64,000 nucleotides of DNA from contig CAWDEY010000022.1 of NCBI GenBank assembly GCA_963801505.1, positions 100,199-164,198 of the forward strand, given 5' to 3'. Of the stretch, positions 35,875 through 44,355 are shown in pieces. Under the pieces are notes generated by a model that did not search any database, was not told the DNA's origin, and saw only the letters and a list, made by a program, of their open reading frames with translations. Numbering within the stretch: position 1 is the first letter of the stretch; every line of letters begins with the position of its first letter. This DNA is from JAOUFP01 sp963801505 (lineage in GTDB: Bacteria; Nitrospirota; Thermodesulfovibrionia; Thermodesulfovibrionales; UBA6898). Both the position numbers and the translations under genes were made by a program.

Positions 35875-36768
35875 GTGATCGACTTTCTTTTTTATCCCGG
35901 ATCCATAGCTGTTATCGGGGCCTCAAAAGACCCTCAAAAGGTCGGGTATTCTGTTCTGAACAATATTATGAAATATAATTTCACAGGAGAAGTATTTCCA
36001 ATAAATCCCAAACCTGAAGAAATACTCGGACACAAGACATATCAGCGCATGGAGGACATAAAACAGGATGTTGATCTCGCGGTCATAGCAATCCCTGCGC
36101 GAATGGTACCTCAAGCTCTCAGGGATTGCATCGAAAAGGGAGTCAAGTCAGCAGTAATAATAAGCGCGGGGTTTAAAGAGGCGGGCACTGAAGGTATTGT
36201 ACTGGAGGAAGAGCTCAGGGCGCTGGTCAGGGAAAGCGGCATCAGGGTCCTTGGCCCCAACTGCCTTGGTATTATCAATACCGCCAATAATCTAAATGCC
36301 ACGTTTGCCGCAGGCATGCTACCACAGGGAAGGCTTTCCTTTTTTTCCCAATCAGGGGCCCTCGGCATAGCGATACTCGACTGGGCCATCGGCAATAAAA
36401 TCGGTTTTGCGAAGTTCATAAGCCTCGGCAACAAGGCAGACCTCAACGAGACTGATTTTATAGAATATTTTATCAATGATCCAGAGACAGACATAATCCT
36501 GGGTTATATCGAAGATGTTGTGGATGGCAGGAGATTTCTGGAAATCGCGCAAAAAGCGACAAAGGTCAAGCCGATAATCCTCGTAAAATCCGGTGGAACA
36601 CAGGCAGGCGCAAGGGCGGCATCGTCGCATACAGGCGCACTTGCAGGATCGGAAAATGCTTTTAATGCTGCGTTTAAACAGACAGGAATCATACGTGCCG
36701 ATGGCATCGAGGACTTATTTCAGACTGCTAAGGCCTTTAACTCTAACAAGCTGCCTGCTCGGCAATAA
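35875..36768 (+). CDS. ADP-forming acyl/acetyl-CoA synthetase, CoA-binding part (first fragment of a frameshifted gene)
   Basis: Starts at GTG 35875 with MIDFLFYPGSIAVIGASKDP, the N-terminal CoA-binding Rossmann domain, followed by the CoA-ligase domain (GIRVLGPNCLGIINTANNLN; SFFSQSGALGIAILDWAIGN; SSHTGALAGSENAFNAAF with the family's catalytic His). The reading frame is lost near 36760: removing one base from CTGCCTGCTCGGCAAT gives LPAGNNLLILTNAGG and continues into the next fragment. The full gene (35875-38009) would give about 710 residues, the fused alpha-beta architecture of ADP-forming acetyl-CoA synthetases, which convert acyl-CoA to acid plus ATP. Confidence 0.85.
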   Translation: MIDFLFYPGSIAVIGASKDPQKVGYSVLNNIMKYNFTGEVFPINPKPEEILGHKTYQRMEDIKQDVDLAVIAIPARMVPQALRDCIEKGVKSAVIISAGFKEAGTEGIVLEEELRALVRESGIRVLGPNCLGIINTANNLNATFAAGMLPQGRLSFFSQSGALGIAILDWAIGNKIGFAKFISLGNKADLNETDFIEYFINDPETDIILGYIEDVVDGRRFLEIAQKATKVKPIILVKSGGTQAGARAASSHTGALAGSENAFNAAFKQTGIIRADGIEDLFQTAKAFNSNKLPARQ

Positions 36769-37603
36769 TCTTCTGATACTCACCAATGCAGGGGGCCCAG
36801 GGATCATCGCCGCAGATACAGCTGAAAAGATCGGCATTGACCTTCCCCAGCTTTCCAGGGAAACAGTGGGACAGCTCATGGGTGTACTTCCAAAAAATGC
36901 CTCTCTTTATAATCCGGTGGATATTATCGGAGATGCGACTGCTGAAAGATACTCAGCTGTACTTGAGAGGGTCATCAATGATCCTAATATAGATGGTGTC
37001 CTCATAATTCTTACCCCACAGGCTGTAATTAATGTGGAAAATACCGCACGTGTGGTTATAGCCTCCTCTGAAAAAACCGACAAGCCCCTGATAACCAGCT
37101 TCATGGGTGAGGAGAGGGTCAGGTCTTCAGTGGAGATGCTCAAGAGAGCTTCCCTGTCTAATTTTTCCTATCCCGAGCCCGCTGTCAGGGCGTTCAAAAG
37201 ATTGTCCGACTTTGCTCTATGGAAGAGAAAAAAGCCTGAAGTCCCGCTTGAAATCCATGCCGACAAGGATGCTGTAAAAACAATATTACAAAATGCCTTA
37301 ATAAATAAGCAGTATCAATTTGCAGAAGACGGATCCAGGGAGATCCTGACTGCTTACGGGTTTACGTTTCCTGAAAAATTCCTGACCCGGACATCTGATG
37401 AGGCTGCTGCGTCAGCTTCACGCATAGGTTTCCCTGTTGTGATGAAGATCTCCTCCCCTGATATCCTGCATAAGACAGATATCGGAGGGGTAAGGTTAGG
37501 GATCAGCCTCAAGAAAAGATGCAAAAGAGGCTTTTTCCGAGATCACCGCCAATGCTCGGAAATTCATGCCTTCGGCCTTTATCAATGGTGTTACTGTATA
37601 TGA
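36762..37603 (+). CDS. ADP-forming acyl-CoA synthetase, middle part (second fragment)
   Basis: In the frame that opens after the first break, the sequence reads NNLLILTNAGGPGIIAADTA (second ligase subdomain) and then the start of the ATP-grasp subunit (ALINKQYQFAEDGSREILTA; GFPVVMKISSPDILHKTDIG). The frame is lost again at 37514-37517, in a run of four A: with one A removed, AAG AAA GAT GCA gives KKDAKEAFSEITANARKFMP, which joins the third fragment. The out-of-frame tail here (RCKRGFFRDHRQC and on) is not real. The second break, like the first, is a single extra base. Confidence 0.8.
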
Positions 37604-38009
37604 AACAGTGCCTGAAGGGAAAGAGGTCATCCTGGGAATAACCTATGACAGGACCTTCGGACATATGATAATGTTCGGCCTCGGAGGTATCTATGTCGAG
37701 GTGCTCAAAGACGTTTCCTTCAGGATTGTGCCTGTAAGCCTCGCAGATGCCCATGAGATGATCGGAGAGATCAGGGCCATCCAGCTTTTGAAGGGAGTTC
37801 GAGGTGAAAAACCTGCTGATATCGGCATCATAGCTGAAAGCATAGTCAGGCTCTCCAGCCTGGCCTCTGATTTCCCGATTATTCAGGAACTGGATATCAA
37901 TCCTTTGGTCGTTCATGAAAAAGGCGCGATAGCGCTCGATGCAAGGATTATAATAAGTCAGATGAGAAAGGAGAATCTTAAATGCAATATCTCTACATTG
38001 CGTCGATGA
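37566..38009 (+). CDS. ADP-forming acyl-CoA synthetase, ATP-grasp C-terminal part (third fragment)
   Basis: Homologous sequence begins at about 37518; the ATG at 37566 is internal. Residues such as KEVILGITYDRTFGHMIMFG, FRIVPVSLADAHEMIGEIRA and IQELDINPLVVHEKGAIALD match the end of the ATP-grasp (beta) domain of ADP-forming acetyl-CoA synthetases, with the conserved E-L-D-I-N-P. The stop at 38009 overlaps the start of the next gene by 28 bp. Downstream genes of the BioD/DRTGG and LOG types suggest an acetyl-CoA/acetate operon. Confidence 0.8.
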   Translation: MPSAFINGVTVYETVPEGKEVILGITYDRTFGHMIMFGLGGIYVEVLKDVSFRIVPVSLADAHEMIGEIRAIQLLKGVRGEKPADIGIIAESIVRLSSLASDFPIIQELDINPLVVHEKGAIALDARIIISQMRKENLKCNISTLRR

Positions 38010-38641
38010 CCGGGTTTTCAGGGAAAAGCCTTATTACCCTCGGCCTCGGACTTCTATTGAAAGAAAAGGGATATAAAGTCGGCTATATCAAGCCCTATGG
38101 CAAAATACCTCTTAAAGCCGGAGTCAGCATTATAGATGCCGATGCCGAATTCATGAGAAAGGCGCTCGGCATAGAGGAACCGGCAGAGGTTGTCTCACCC
38201 TTTGTGGCAACCTTCGAAAACCAGATGAATTTGTTAAAAGGCAAGGCCTCCGACAGATTCTCTGCCTTTGAAAAGGCCGTGTCATCAATACAGGACAAAG
38301 ACATTGTGCTTGTCGGCGGAGGCGCAGACCTTTTCGATGGTTCGAGGTTCGGCTTAAACGGCCTCAGGATTATTAAACATCTCAATGCAGGGACGCTTGT
38401 TGTAGAGCCATGGAATGGTGACAGCTCTATAGACTCGATTGTCGGCGCAAGGGAACTTTTAGGGAGCAATTTTACCGGTGCAGTAATAAACAAGGTCCCT
38501 CAGGAGGCACATGATTATATAAAAAAATCTGTCAGGCCTTTTCTTGAAAAGACAGGGGATACCGGTATTTGCAGCGCTTCACAGGGACATACTGCTGGAT
38601 TCCATAACAGTAAGGCAGCTCAACGAGATCCTTGGCGGTAA
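37982..38641 (+). CDS. BioD-like N-terminal ATPase part of a BioD/DRTGG protein (first fragment)
   Basis: A P-loop domain of the dethiobiotin-synthetase/CobQ fold: MQYLYIASMTGFSGKSLITL at the start (phosphate loop GFSGKS), KEKGYKVGYIKPYG, and VLVGGGADLFDGSRFGLNG. In-frame homology ends at PFLEK; the tail beyond is out of frame. Deleting the A at 38552 gives EKQGIPVFAALHRDILL, joining the DRTGG part. This two-domain protein is the regulatory-type N-terminus found on long phosphotransacetylases, or as a separate protein next to acetate genes. Confidence 0.8.
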   Translation: MQYLYIASMTGFSGKSLITLGLGLLLKEKGYKVGYIKPYGKIPLKAGVSIIDADAEFMRKALGIEEPAEVVSPFVATFENQMNLLKGKASDRFSAFEKAVSSIQDKDIVLVGGGADLFDGSRFGLNGLRIIKHLNAGTLVVEPWNGDSSIDSIVGARELLGSNFTGAVINKVPQEAHDYIKKSVRPFLEKTGDTGICSASQGHTAGFHNSKAAQRDPWR

Positions 38642-39035
38642 AATCCTCTGCTGCGAGGAAGGCCTGGATGATTTCGTGGAGAGCTTCTCAATAGGGGCAA
38701 TGGACGTTGAGAGTGCTTTAAAGTATTTCAGGAGAACTCCCAACAAGGCAGTCATTACAGGAGCCCACAGGTCGGATATACAACTCGCGGCCCTTGAGAC
38801 ATCCACGAAATGCATTATCCTTACCGGCGGCATGTATACCAATGATGTTATAATCGGCAAGGCAAAGTTGCAGGGTGTTCCGATAATATCTGTCCATGAT
38901 GATACCTTTACAACTGTCGGAAAGATAGAGGCCGTACTTGGCAAGATACGGATACGGGAACAGAAAAAAGTGCTCAGGACAAAAGAGATTATTGCAAAGG
39001 AATTTGACTTCAAAAGACTGATGAAGAAAATATAG
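38544..39035 (+). CDS. DRTGG-domain part of the BioD/DRTGG protein (second fragment)
   Basis: Reads GIPVFAALHRDILLDSITVR QLNEILGG in two stretches, then the DRTGG domain: FSIGAMDVESALKYFRRTPN, KAVITGAHRSDIQLAALETS and CIILTGGMYTNDVIIGKAKL. It then reads VPIISVHDDTFTTVGKIEAV with a helical basic tail. The start codon shown is not native; the fragment belongs to the frame broken at 38552. DRTGG domains may bind nucleotides (CBS-pair partners in other proteins). It precedes the LOG-family gene by 36 bp. Confidence 0.8.
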   Translation: MKRQGIPVFAALHRDILLDSITVRQLNEILGGKILCCEEGLDDFVESFSIGAMDVESALKYFRRTPNKAVITGAHRSDIQLAALETSTKCIILTGGMYTNDVIIGKAKLQGVPIISVHDDTFTTVGKIEAVLGKIRIREQKKVLRTKEIIAKEFDFKRLMKKI

Positions 39036-39071
39036 GGAATTAACTTGATAAAAAAGGGGATTTGAACGATT

Positions 39072-39767
39072 ATGGAAGATCTTAAGACGTCCGAAACCTG
39101 GAGAGTATTCAGAATTCAATCGGAACTGGTGGAAGGGTTTGAAGCCTTGAATGAGCTCGGACCCGCGGTAACGATCTTCGGCAGCGCGAGGCTTACTGAA
39201 GGCAATAAATATCATGACGCAGCTCTAGAGGTGGCACGGATGCTCGCCGACGATGGCTTTGCGATCATAACCGGCGGTGGTCCGGGTGTTATGGAAGGCG
39301 CAAACAGGGGCGCAAAGAAAGGCAAGGCGCATTCCGTTGGGCTGAACATAGAAATCGCTGCAGAGCAGCACCCCAACAAATACCAGGACCTCAGCCTTTC
39401 ATTCCGTTATTTTTTTATCAGGAAACTGATGTTCATAAAATATGCCATGGCCTACATTATTTTCCCGGGAGGATTTGGCACCATGGATGAACTTTTCGAG
39501 GCCCTGACCCTTTCACAGACCAAGAAAATAGAAAACTTCCCGATCATCCTGTATGGCTCGGAATACTGGAAAGGTCTGATAGACTGGATGAAAAATACCC
39601 TTATTCCCAGCGGCACTATCGGCAGGGAAGATTTCGCGTTATTCTCCATAGTCGATACTGCGGATGAGATACGTTTTCTGATCAACGAACACTACAGGGT
39701 CTTCGGAGGCGTAAGACCTGAAAGACGGCGCAAGAATAAAAATACTAAATCACCGATCAAGAAATAG
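39072..39767 (+). CDS. LOG-family (TIGR00730-type) Rossmann-fold protein
   Basis: A 231-residue cytosolic protein with the lysine-decarboxylase-like fold: GGGPGVMEGANRGAKKGKAH (nucleotide loop) and the family signature PGGFGTMDELFEALT. Members with this signature are cytokinin riboside 5'-monophosphate phosphoribohydrolases or related nucleotide monophosphate glycosidases; the bacterial substrate is unsettled. The C-terminal tail is basic (RPERRRKNKNTKSPIKK). It continues the operon-like run from the acyl-CoA synthetase, with short gaps. Confidence 0.9.
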   Translation: MEDLKTSETWRVFRIQSELVEGFEALNELGPAVTIFGSARLTEGNKYHDAALEVARMLADDGFAIITGGGPGVMEGANRGAKKGKAHSVGLNIEIAAEQHPNKYQDLSLSFRYFFIRKLMFIKYAMAYIIFPGGFGTMDELFEALTLSQTKKIENFPIILYGSEYWKGLIDWMKNTLIPSGTIGREDFALFSIVDTADEIRFLINEHYRVFGGVRPERRRKNKNTKSPIKK

Positions 39768-39863
39768 GCCATTGCTGTGGATTAATCATATAACTCTAAA
39801 GTGGAAGCACATATTTCCCTGAATGAACAAAAAAGCAGAAACAACCAATTGAGAAAAACCATA

Positions 39864-40388
39864 ATGTTGTCCGATGGTGATGAAATATTAGAGGTCGTTG
39901 ATGAAAATGGCAATGTTCTTAAACATTCTAGGAGATCTGAAATCCACGGCAACCCTTCTTTAATCCACCGTGTTGTCCATGTCCTTGTGTTCGATAATGC
40001 AGACAGGCTTCTTCTGCAGAAGCGTTCTCACAATAAAGACATCGCGCCAGGCAAATGGGACACTTCAGTAGGGGGACATCTAAACCCGGGAGAAGGCATC
40101 CTTGAGGCAGCAAGGAGGGAGATGAAGGAAGAACTCGGAATAGCAGATTGCAGGCTGGAGTATCTGTATACCTACCTGTTTTCAAATAATATTGAATCAG
40201 AACTCGTCAGCACATTTACCTGTGTATACAACGAAGAATTCTTCATTAACAGAGAGGAAATAGACGAGATTGCTTTTTGGGACATGAAAAAAATAAAAGA
40301 AAATTTAGGCAAAAACTTATTCAGCGGACACTTTGAAAAAGAAATAAGCACTTACCTAAAAAAGACAGTAACGAGTAACGAGCAATGA
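39864..40388 (+). CDS. Nudix hydrolase (isopentenyl-diphosphate-isomerase-like group)
   Basis: I take ATG 39864; the frame is open from a GTG at 39801 but the extra 21 residues are not family-like. The product is 174 residues with the Nudix box GGHLNPGEGILEAARREMKE ELGI (glutamates at E, REM and EEL positions complete). The first segment, EILEVVDENGNVLKHSRRSE, resembles the YfcD/IDI-like subgroup that acts on NDP-sugars or other diphosphates. No substrate can be named. A family B repeat follows the stop. Confidence 0.85.
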   Translation: MLSDGDEILEVVDENGNVLKHSRRSEIHGNPSLIHRVVHVLVFDNADRLLLQKRSHNKDIAPGKWDTSVGGHLNPGEGILEAARREMKEELGIADCRLEYLYTYLFSNNIESELVSTFTCVYNEEFFINREEIDEIAFWDMKKIKENLGKNLFSGHFEKEISTYLKKTVTSNEQ

Positions 40389-40434
40389 GACATTAGTATC
40401 CCCTCCAGCCTTTTGCTCTTCGCCACTACCTGTT

Positions 40435-40620
40435 TCCCCTTTGATAATCTTAGGGCTGCGACCGAGGCAGTGCGTTTGAAATTTTGGGCTGTCTGAGCAA
40501 AGCGAGTTCCCAAAATTTAGCACTGCCGACCGAGCAGACCGTTAAAAGATTATCGTTGGGGCGCCCTTCTTTGCTTTACCTTTCCCGGGCGTCAAGAAAG
40601 GTAACTGGGGCCTGGGGTGA
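40435..40620 (+). repeat. Dispersed intergenic repeat, family B, copy 2
   Basis: Parallels 7808-8004 over about 185 bp: GGGCTGCGACCGAGGCAGTG, then GAAATTTTGGGCTGTCTGAG, the inverse half TTCCCAAAATTTAGCACTGC, the box CGAGCAGACCGTTAA, GGGGCGCCCTTCTTTGC and CGTCAAGAAAGGTAA. The inner halves pair into a stem around GAGCAAAGCGAG. It lies between the Nudix and queE stops, convergent genes, where it may also end transcription. Confidence 0.7.
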
Positions 40621-40636
40621 AAACCCATAAAAATAA

Positions 40637-41275
40637 TCAAACGCTTCTCTCGTTGGGACCAAAAATATATTTATGTATCTGAATGTTCAGCCTGACATGC
40701 AGCCTGTCCTGGATGATCCATGCAGCAAGGTCCCTGGGCTGCAGCATCCCAAAGCCAGGCGAAAATAACACCTTGCATCTTTCCTCCAGTTCATACTGTG
40801 AGACGATCTTTTTCGACCATTCATAGTCAACCCTGCTGCATATAACAAATTTGACCTCATCCGAGTTTTTTATTATCTCAAGATTTGTAAAATCCATTTT
40901 ATCGCTCATAGCGCTGCAGGGGGTTTTCATGTCAAGGATAACTATCGCGCGCTTATCCAGCCCTCCTATATTTATTGATCCATTAGTCTCAACCAGCACT
41001 TGATGACCTTTGTCGAGCAATTCCCTGCTCAGGGCAAGTGTTTCTTCTCCCTGGAGCATGGGTTCGCCGCCTGTGATTTCCACCAGCCGAACCCCTGCAG
41101 AAGCAATACGCTGCATAATATCAATAATCTCCATCTCAATACCCCCATCATAAGAGTATTTTGTATCACAGTACACACATCTGAGATTGCATCCGCTGAG
41201 CCTCACAAAGGTACAGGGCAGACCCGCAAAGGTTGACTCTCCCTGAATACTGGTAAATATTTCGCAGATTTTCAT
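40637..41275 (-). CDS. queE: 7-carboxy-7-deazaguanine synthase (radical SAM)
   Basis: A 212-residue radical SAM protein. The cluster-binding cysteines are C29, C33 and C36 in SGCNLRCVYCDTKYSYDGG, with the substrate-side IFTSIQGESTFAGLPCTFVR at the N-terminus. The middle part VEITGGEPMLQGEET binds SAM. QueE forms the deazaguanine ring of queuosine and related modified bases from carboxytetrahydropterin. No queC or queD is next to it. The length fits QueE of bacteria. The gene precedes an EamA transporter on the same strand in reverse order. Confidence 0.92.
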   Translation of the reverse strand: MKICEIFTSIQGESTFAGLPCTFVRLSGCNLRCVYCDTKYSYDGGIEMEIIDIMQRIASAGVRLVEITGGEPMLQGEETLALSRELLDKGHQVLVETNGSINIGGLDKRAIVILDMKTPCSAMSDKMDFTNLEIIKNSDEVKFVICSRVDYEWSKKIVSQYELEERCKVLFSPGFGMLQPRDLAAWIIQDRLHVRLNIQIHKYIFGPNERSV

Positions 41276-41290
41276 TTTTTTTTCTTCATG

Positions 41291-42169
41291 TCAGACTTCA
41301 CCCCTGATAGTCAGATATCCTGAAAAAAGTATCAGGACACCACCAAAATAAGAATACATGCCTGGTATTTCATTTAAGAATACCATACTGAAAAGTATCG
41401 CGCTCACAGGCTCCAGATACCCCAGCACAGCGGCCCTGTTGGCTGTTACGCTCTGGAGGCCTTTAAAATACAGGATAGGCGCAACAGTCGAATGGACTAT
41501 GCCCATGATCAAAAGACTCCTCCATGCATGCAACGGAAATACCCTTATAAAAGGCAAAAGCATCATCACGATACATGTGTTGGCCAAAAAAGACAGGACA
41601 ACGGGGGAGAAATACCTTGCAAAGCTTCTGGAGAGTATGATTATGATAGCGTATGAAAGACCGGAGGCAAGTCCTGCTGAAATACCATACCCCTGGGACG
41701 AGCTTATGGAGAAACCGTCCAGCAGGAGCCATAGTCCTGCTGAAGCAACTGCTATTGCTGTAATCAGCCTCCCTGTCACTCTCTCACCCAGAAAGGCCGC
41801 TGCAAGAAAAGCCACTATGATAGGGGCCGTATAATGCGTCAGCACGGCATTTGCGATCGTTGTATTTTGGAAGGCATAGTAGAAAGCTAAATTATTAAGC
41901 ATCAAAAAAATCGCGAGAATAAACGGGTATGAAAGTTTTTTCAGACCAATAAACTCTGCCCTGTATTTTTTTTGTGAGACGATCACCCCCTGCAAAATTA
42001 CAGATACAAGCTGGGAATAAAAAAGAAGTATATGGACGTCAACCCCGGAGAGTCTGACCACAACGCCCTGAGAACTCCAGAGAAAAATGGCAATCAAAAT
42101 ATATAGATAACCCATTCTTTGAGGACCCATTGTATAAGAACTATGGGCAAAATCATTCATTCGGTTCAT
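41291..42169 (-). CDS. EamA/DMT-family membrane transporter
   Basis: A 292-residue protein of about ten transmembrane helices in two EamA repeats. First half: LYILIAIFLWSSQGVVVRLS and NAVLTHYTAPIIVAFLAAAF. Second half: AGLASGLSYAIIIILSRSFA and RAAVLGYLEPVSAILFSMVF (the conserved L-E-P region). Such exporters move metabolites or amino acids; the substrate is not predictable. M3 at about 42163 is an alternative start. queE follows after 15 bp, so the two are probably co-transcribed without clear functional meaning. Confidence 0.88.
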   Translation of the reverse strand: MNRMNDFAHSSYTMGPQRMGYLYILIAIFLWSSQGVVVRLSGVDVHILLFYSQLVSVILQGVIVSQKKYRAEFIGLKKLSYPFILAIFLMLNNLAFYYAFQNTTIANAVLTHYTAPIIVAFLAAAFLGERVTGRLITAIAVASAGLWLLLDGFSISSSQGYGISAGLASGLSYAIIIILSRSFARYFSPVVLSFLANTCIVMMLLPFIRVFPLHAWRSLLIMGIVHSTVAPILYFKGLQSVTANRAAVLGYLEPVSAILFSMVFLNEIPGMYSYFGGVLILFSGYLTIRGEV

Positions 42170-42193
42170 CCCGTATAATCCTATAAAAAGCGG

Positions 42194-42345
42194 TTAAACC
42201 ACAGAGAACACAGAGAACTTGCACTATAAAAAGACGATGCTGAGACAATTCTGTTTACCTTTTGGGTTATTACTCTGTGATCTTTATTTTGTTTAAAAAT
42301 CAAAATATTTTCTCCGTGCTCTCTGTGATAAATGCTGTTTTTAGA
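42194..42345. repeat. Dispersed intergenic repeat, family C, copy 2
   Basis: Left end AACCACAGAGAACACAGAGA and right end TCTCCGTGCTCTCTGTGATA are near-inverted. The inner box TTACCTTTTGGGTTATTACT matches, in reverse, the AATAACCCAAAAGGCGAGA box of copy 1 at 4400-4536. It lies between the divergent EamA and rarA genes. Confidence 0.65.
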
Positions 42346-42420
42346 ATATTTTTAAAATTGTGAGATGTTCATTTTACCATAAGGCTGGACAGGTACTGCA
42401 AAAAAGGGTTAAATTTCCTT

Positions 42421-43653
42421 ATGGACCTTTTCAATAACAGACCAATAAATGAACCCCTTGCCTATCGCATGAGTCCGAGGGACATCACTGAATATGTCGG
42501 GCAGGAACATATACTCGGTGAAGGCAAGCTTTTAAGGAGAGCACTGGAAGCTGACAGGATCACCTCGCTGATCCTTTATGGTCCGCCTGGCACAGGCAAG
42601 ACAGCGCTTGCAAAGGTGATAGCAAAAAAAACAATGGCTCATTTTGAATGGCTCAATGCTGCCACTGCCGGGCTCGATGAGCTCAGAAAGATAATACAGG
42701 CAGCAAGGACACGCAAAGCAAAGGGCACACGCACAATTTTGTTTCTCGATGAAATTCACAGATTCAATAAACTGCAGCAGGACGCGCTGCTTCCTGATGT
42801 CGAAGAAGGGAATATCACCCTGATAGCAGCCACAGTAGAGAACCCTTTTTTCTATGTGAATTCCGCGCTGCTGTCCAGAAGCCAGGTCTTTGAATTGAAA
42901 TCTTTGTCAGAAGAAAATATACTGAAGATACTCCATAACGCAGTGTCTGACAGGGATAGGGGTCTTGGCTATCTGAAAATATCCGTTGAGGAAAACGCCT
43001 TGAGGCACATAGCAAGGATGTCGGATGGAGACGGCCGCAAGGCCTTATCAGCGCTTGAAATAGCTGTACTTACAACAGCCCCGGCCAAAGACGAATGCAT
43101 CCACTTAACACTACCTGTGGCAGAGGAATCCATACAAAAAAAAGTGGTTGTATATGACAAAAAAGGCGACCAGCATTACGACACGATATCGGCCTTTATT
43201 AAAAGCATGCGTGGCTCTGACCCGGATGCTGCTCTATATTATCTGGCGAAGATGATATATGCAGGAGAAGATCCCAGGTTTATAGCAAGGAGGATTGTAA
43301 TATGTGCCTCAGAAGATGTTGGAAATGCGGACCCTATGGCACTGGTCATTGCGATATCCGCATTAAAGTCAATTGAGTTTATCGGCATGCCGGAGGCAAA
43401 GATCCCACTGGCCCAGGCAACCATCTATATAGCAAACGCACCCAAAAGCAACGCCTGCTACAAGGCTATTGAAGCAGCCCTTGAGGACATCAAACACGAG
43501 CAGACCATGGAGGTCCCCGACCACCTCAAAGACAGCCATTATCCAGGCGCCAGGAAATTGGGCCACGGGGAAGGATACAAATATCCGCATGACTTTGGCG
43601 GACACGTTGAACAGGAATACTTAAAGAAAAAGAAGAAATATTACAACCCCTGA
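42421..43653 (+). CDS. rarA: Replication-associated recombination protein A (MgsA/RarA) AAA+ ATPase
   Basis: A 410-residue AAA+ protein. Walker A is ILYGPPGTGKT (51-61), Walker B is TILFLDEIHRF near residue 105 and the sensor/Arg-finger region is NSALLSRSQVFELKSL. The C-terminal half (SMRGSDPDAALYYLAKMIYA, DHLKDSHYPGARKLGHGEGY and Y-x-Y-P-H-D) is the diagnostic RarA/WRNIP1 tetramerisation part. It acts at stalled forks and DNA ends. Start ATG 42421. Monocistronic; the next gene is convergent. Confidence 0.95.
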   Translation: MDLFNNRPINEPLAYRMSPRDITEYVGQEHILGEGKLLRRALEADRITSLILYGPPGTGKTALAKVIAKKTMAHFEWLNAATAGLDELRKIIQAARTRKAKGTRTILFLDEIHRFNKLQQDALLPDVEEGNITLIAATVENPFFYVNSALLSRSQVFELKSLSEENILKILHNAVSDRDRGLGYLKISVEENALRHIARMSDGDGRKALSALEIAVLTTAPAKDECIHLTLPVAEESIQKKVVVYDKKGDQHYDTISAFIKSMRGSDPDAALYYLAKMIYAGEDPRFIARRIVICASEDVGNADPMALVIAISALKSIEFIGMPEAKIPLAQATIYIANAPKSNACYKAIEAALEDIKHEQTMEVPDHLKDSHYPGARKLGHGEGYKYPHDFGGHVEQEYLKKKKKYYNP

Positions 43654-43693
43654 ACACTATATTAAGAAGACCATAACTAATCGTAACTAATTT

Positions 43694-43772
43694 AGAAAAT
43701 CTCCCCTCACCCCTCTTTGCCAAAGAGGGGAATTATCCCTCCCTTTGGCAAAGGGAGGTTAGGAGGGATTTA
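43694..43772. repeat. Hairpin-rich intergenic element between convergent genes
   Basis: Two adjacent hairpins, CCCCTCTTTGCCAAAGAGGG and CCTCCCTTTGGCAAAGGGAG, flanked by inverted AAATCTCCC and GGAGGGATTT arms. It is a common type of element (a partial C-rich match lies at 8088-8115). Between rarA and coaD ends it could act as a bidirectional terminator. Confidence 0.6.
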
Positions 43773-43851
43773 ATAAAGCTTCCGATTACTTATGAACCTA
43801 TCAATAATCTAGGTACTCAATATTTCCTGTGACGAACTGCAGGATTCACTT

Positions 43852-44355
43852 TCAGCAGTTTTTGCTTTTCAGGCGTTTGTATTTCTCTTTCAGGGCCTTT
43901 TCTACAGATACGGGTACGAGCCTCTTTACGCAGCCTCCCAAAGAGGCGATCTCTTTGACAATCGTTGCTGTCAGGAAAGAGTATTCTTCACTAGGCATCA
44001 TAAAAACAGTCTCAATCTCTGAAAGCAGACGTCTGTTCATGAGCGCCATCTGAAGTTCATATTCGAAATCAGAAACAGCCCTTAAGCCCCGTATTATTGC
44101 TATGCCTTTTTTTTCCTTAACATACTCAACAAGAAGGCCGTCAAAGACCGCGTAGCTTACCCTGTCATATTTTTTAATTGATTTCTCTATAAGAGTAAGC
44201 CTTTCTTCAACAGTAAAAAGGGGATTTTTTTTCTGACTGGGGGCAAGTGCCACGATCACCTCGTCAAAAATCCTCAGGCCCCTTACTACAAGGTCAAGGT
44301 GCCCGTTTGTGAAAGGGTCGAAGGTCCCGGGATAAATAGCTATTTTTTTCTTCAT
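43852..44355 (-). CDS. coaD: Phosphopantetheine adenylyltransferase
   Basis: A 167-residue nucleotidyltransferase with the T/HxGH motif in YPGTFDPFTNGHLDLVVRGL and the C-terminal EYSFLTATIVKEIASLGG segment that resembles the ISSTxVRE signature. It makes dephospho-CoA from phosphopantetheine and ATP. The start overlaps the rsmD stop by one base (TAATG), a coupling seen in many bacteria. Length is typical for CoaD. Confidence 0.96.
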   Translation of the reverse strand: MKKKIAIYPGTFDPFTNGHLDLVVRGLRIFDEVIVALAPSQKKNPLFTVEERLTLIEKSIKKYDRVSYAVFDGLLVEYVKEKKGIAIIRGLRAVSDFEYELQMALMNRRLLSEIETVFMMPSEEYSFLTATIVKEIASLGGCVKRLVPVSVEKALKEKYKRLKSKNC

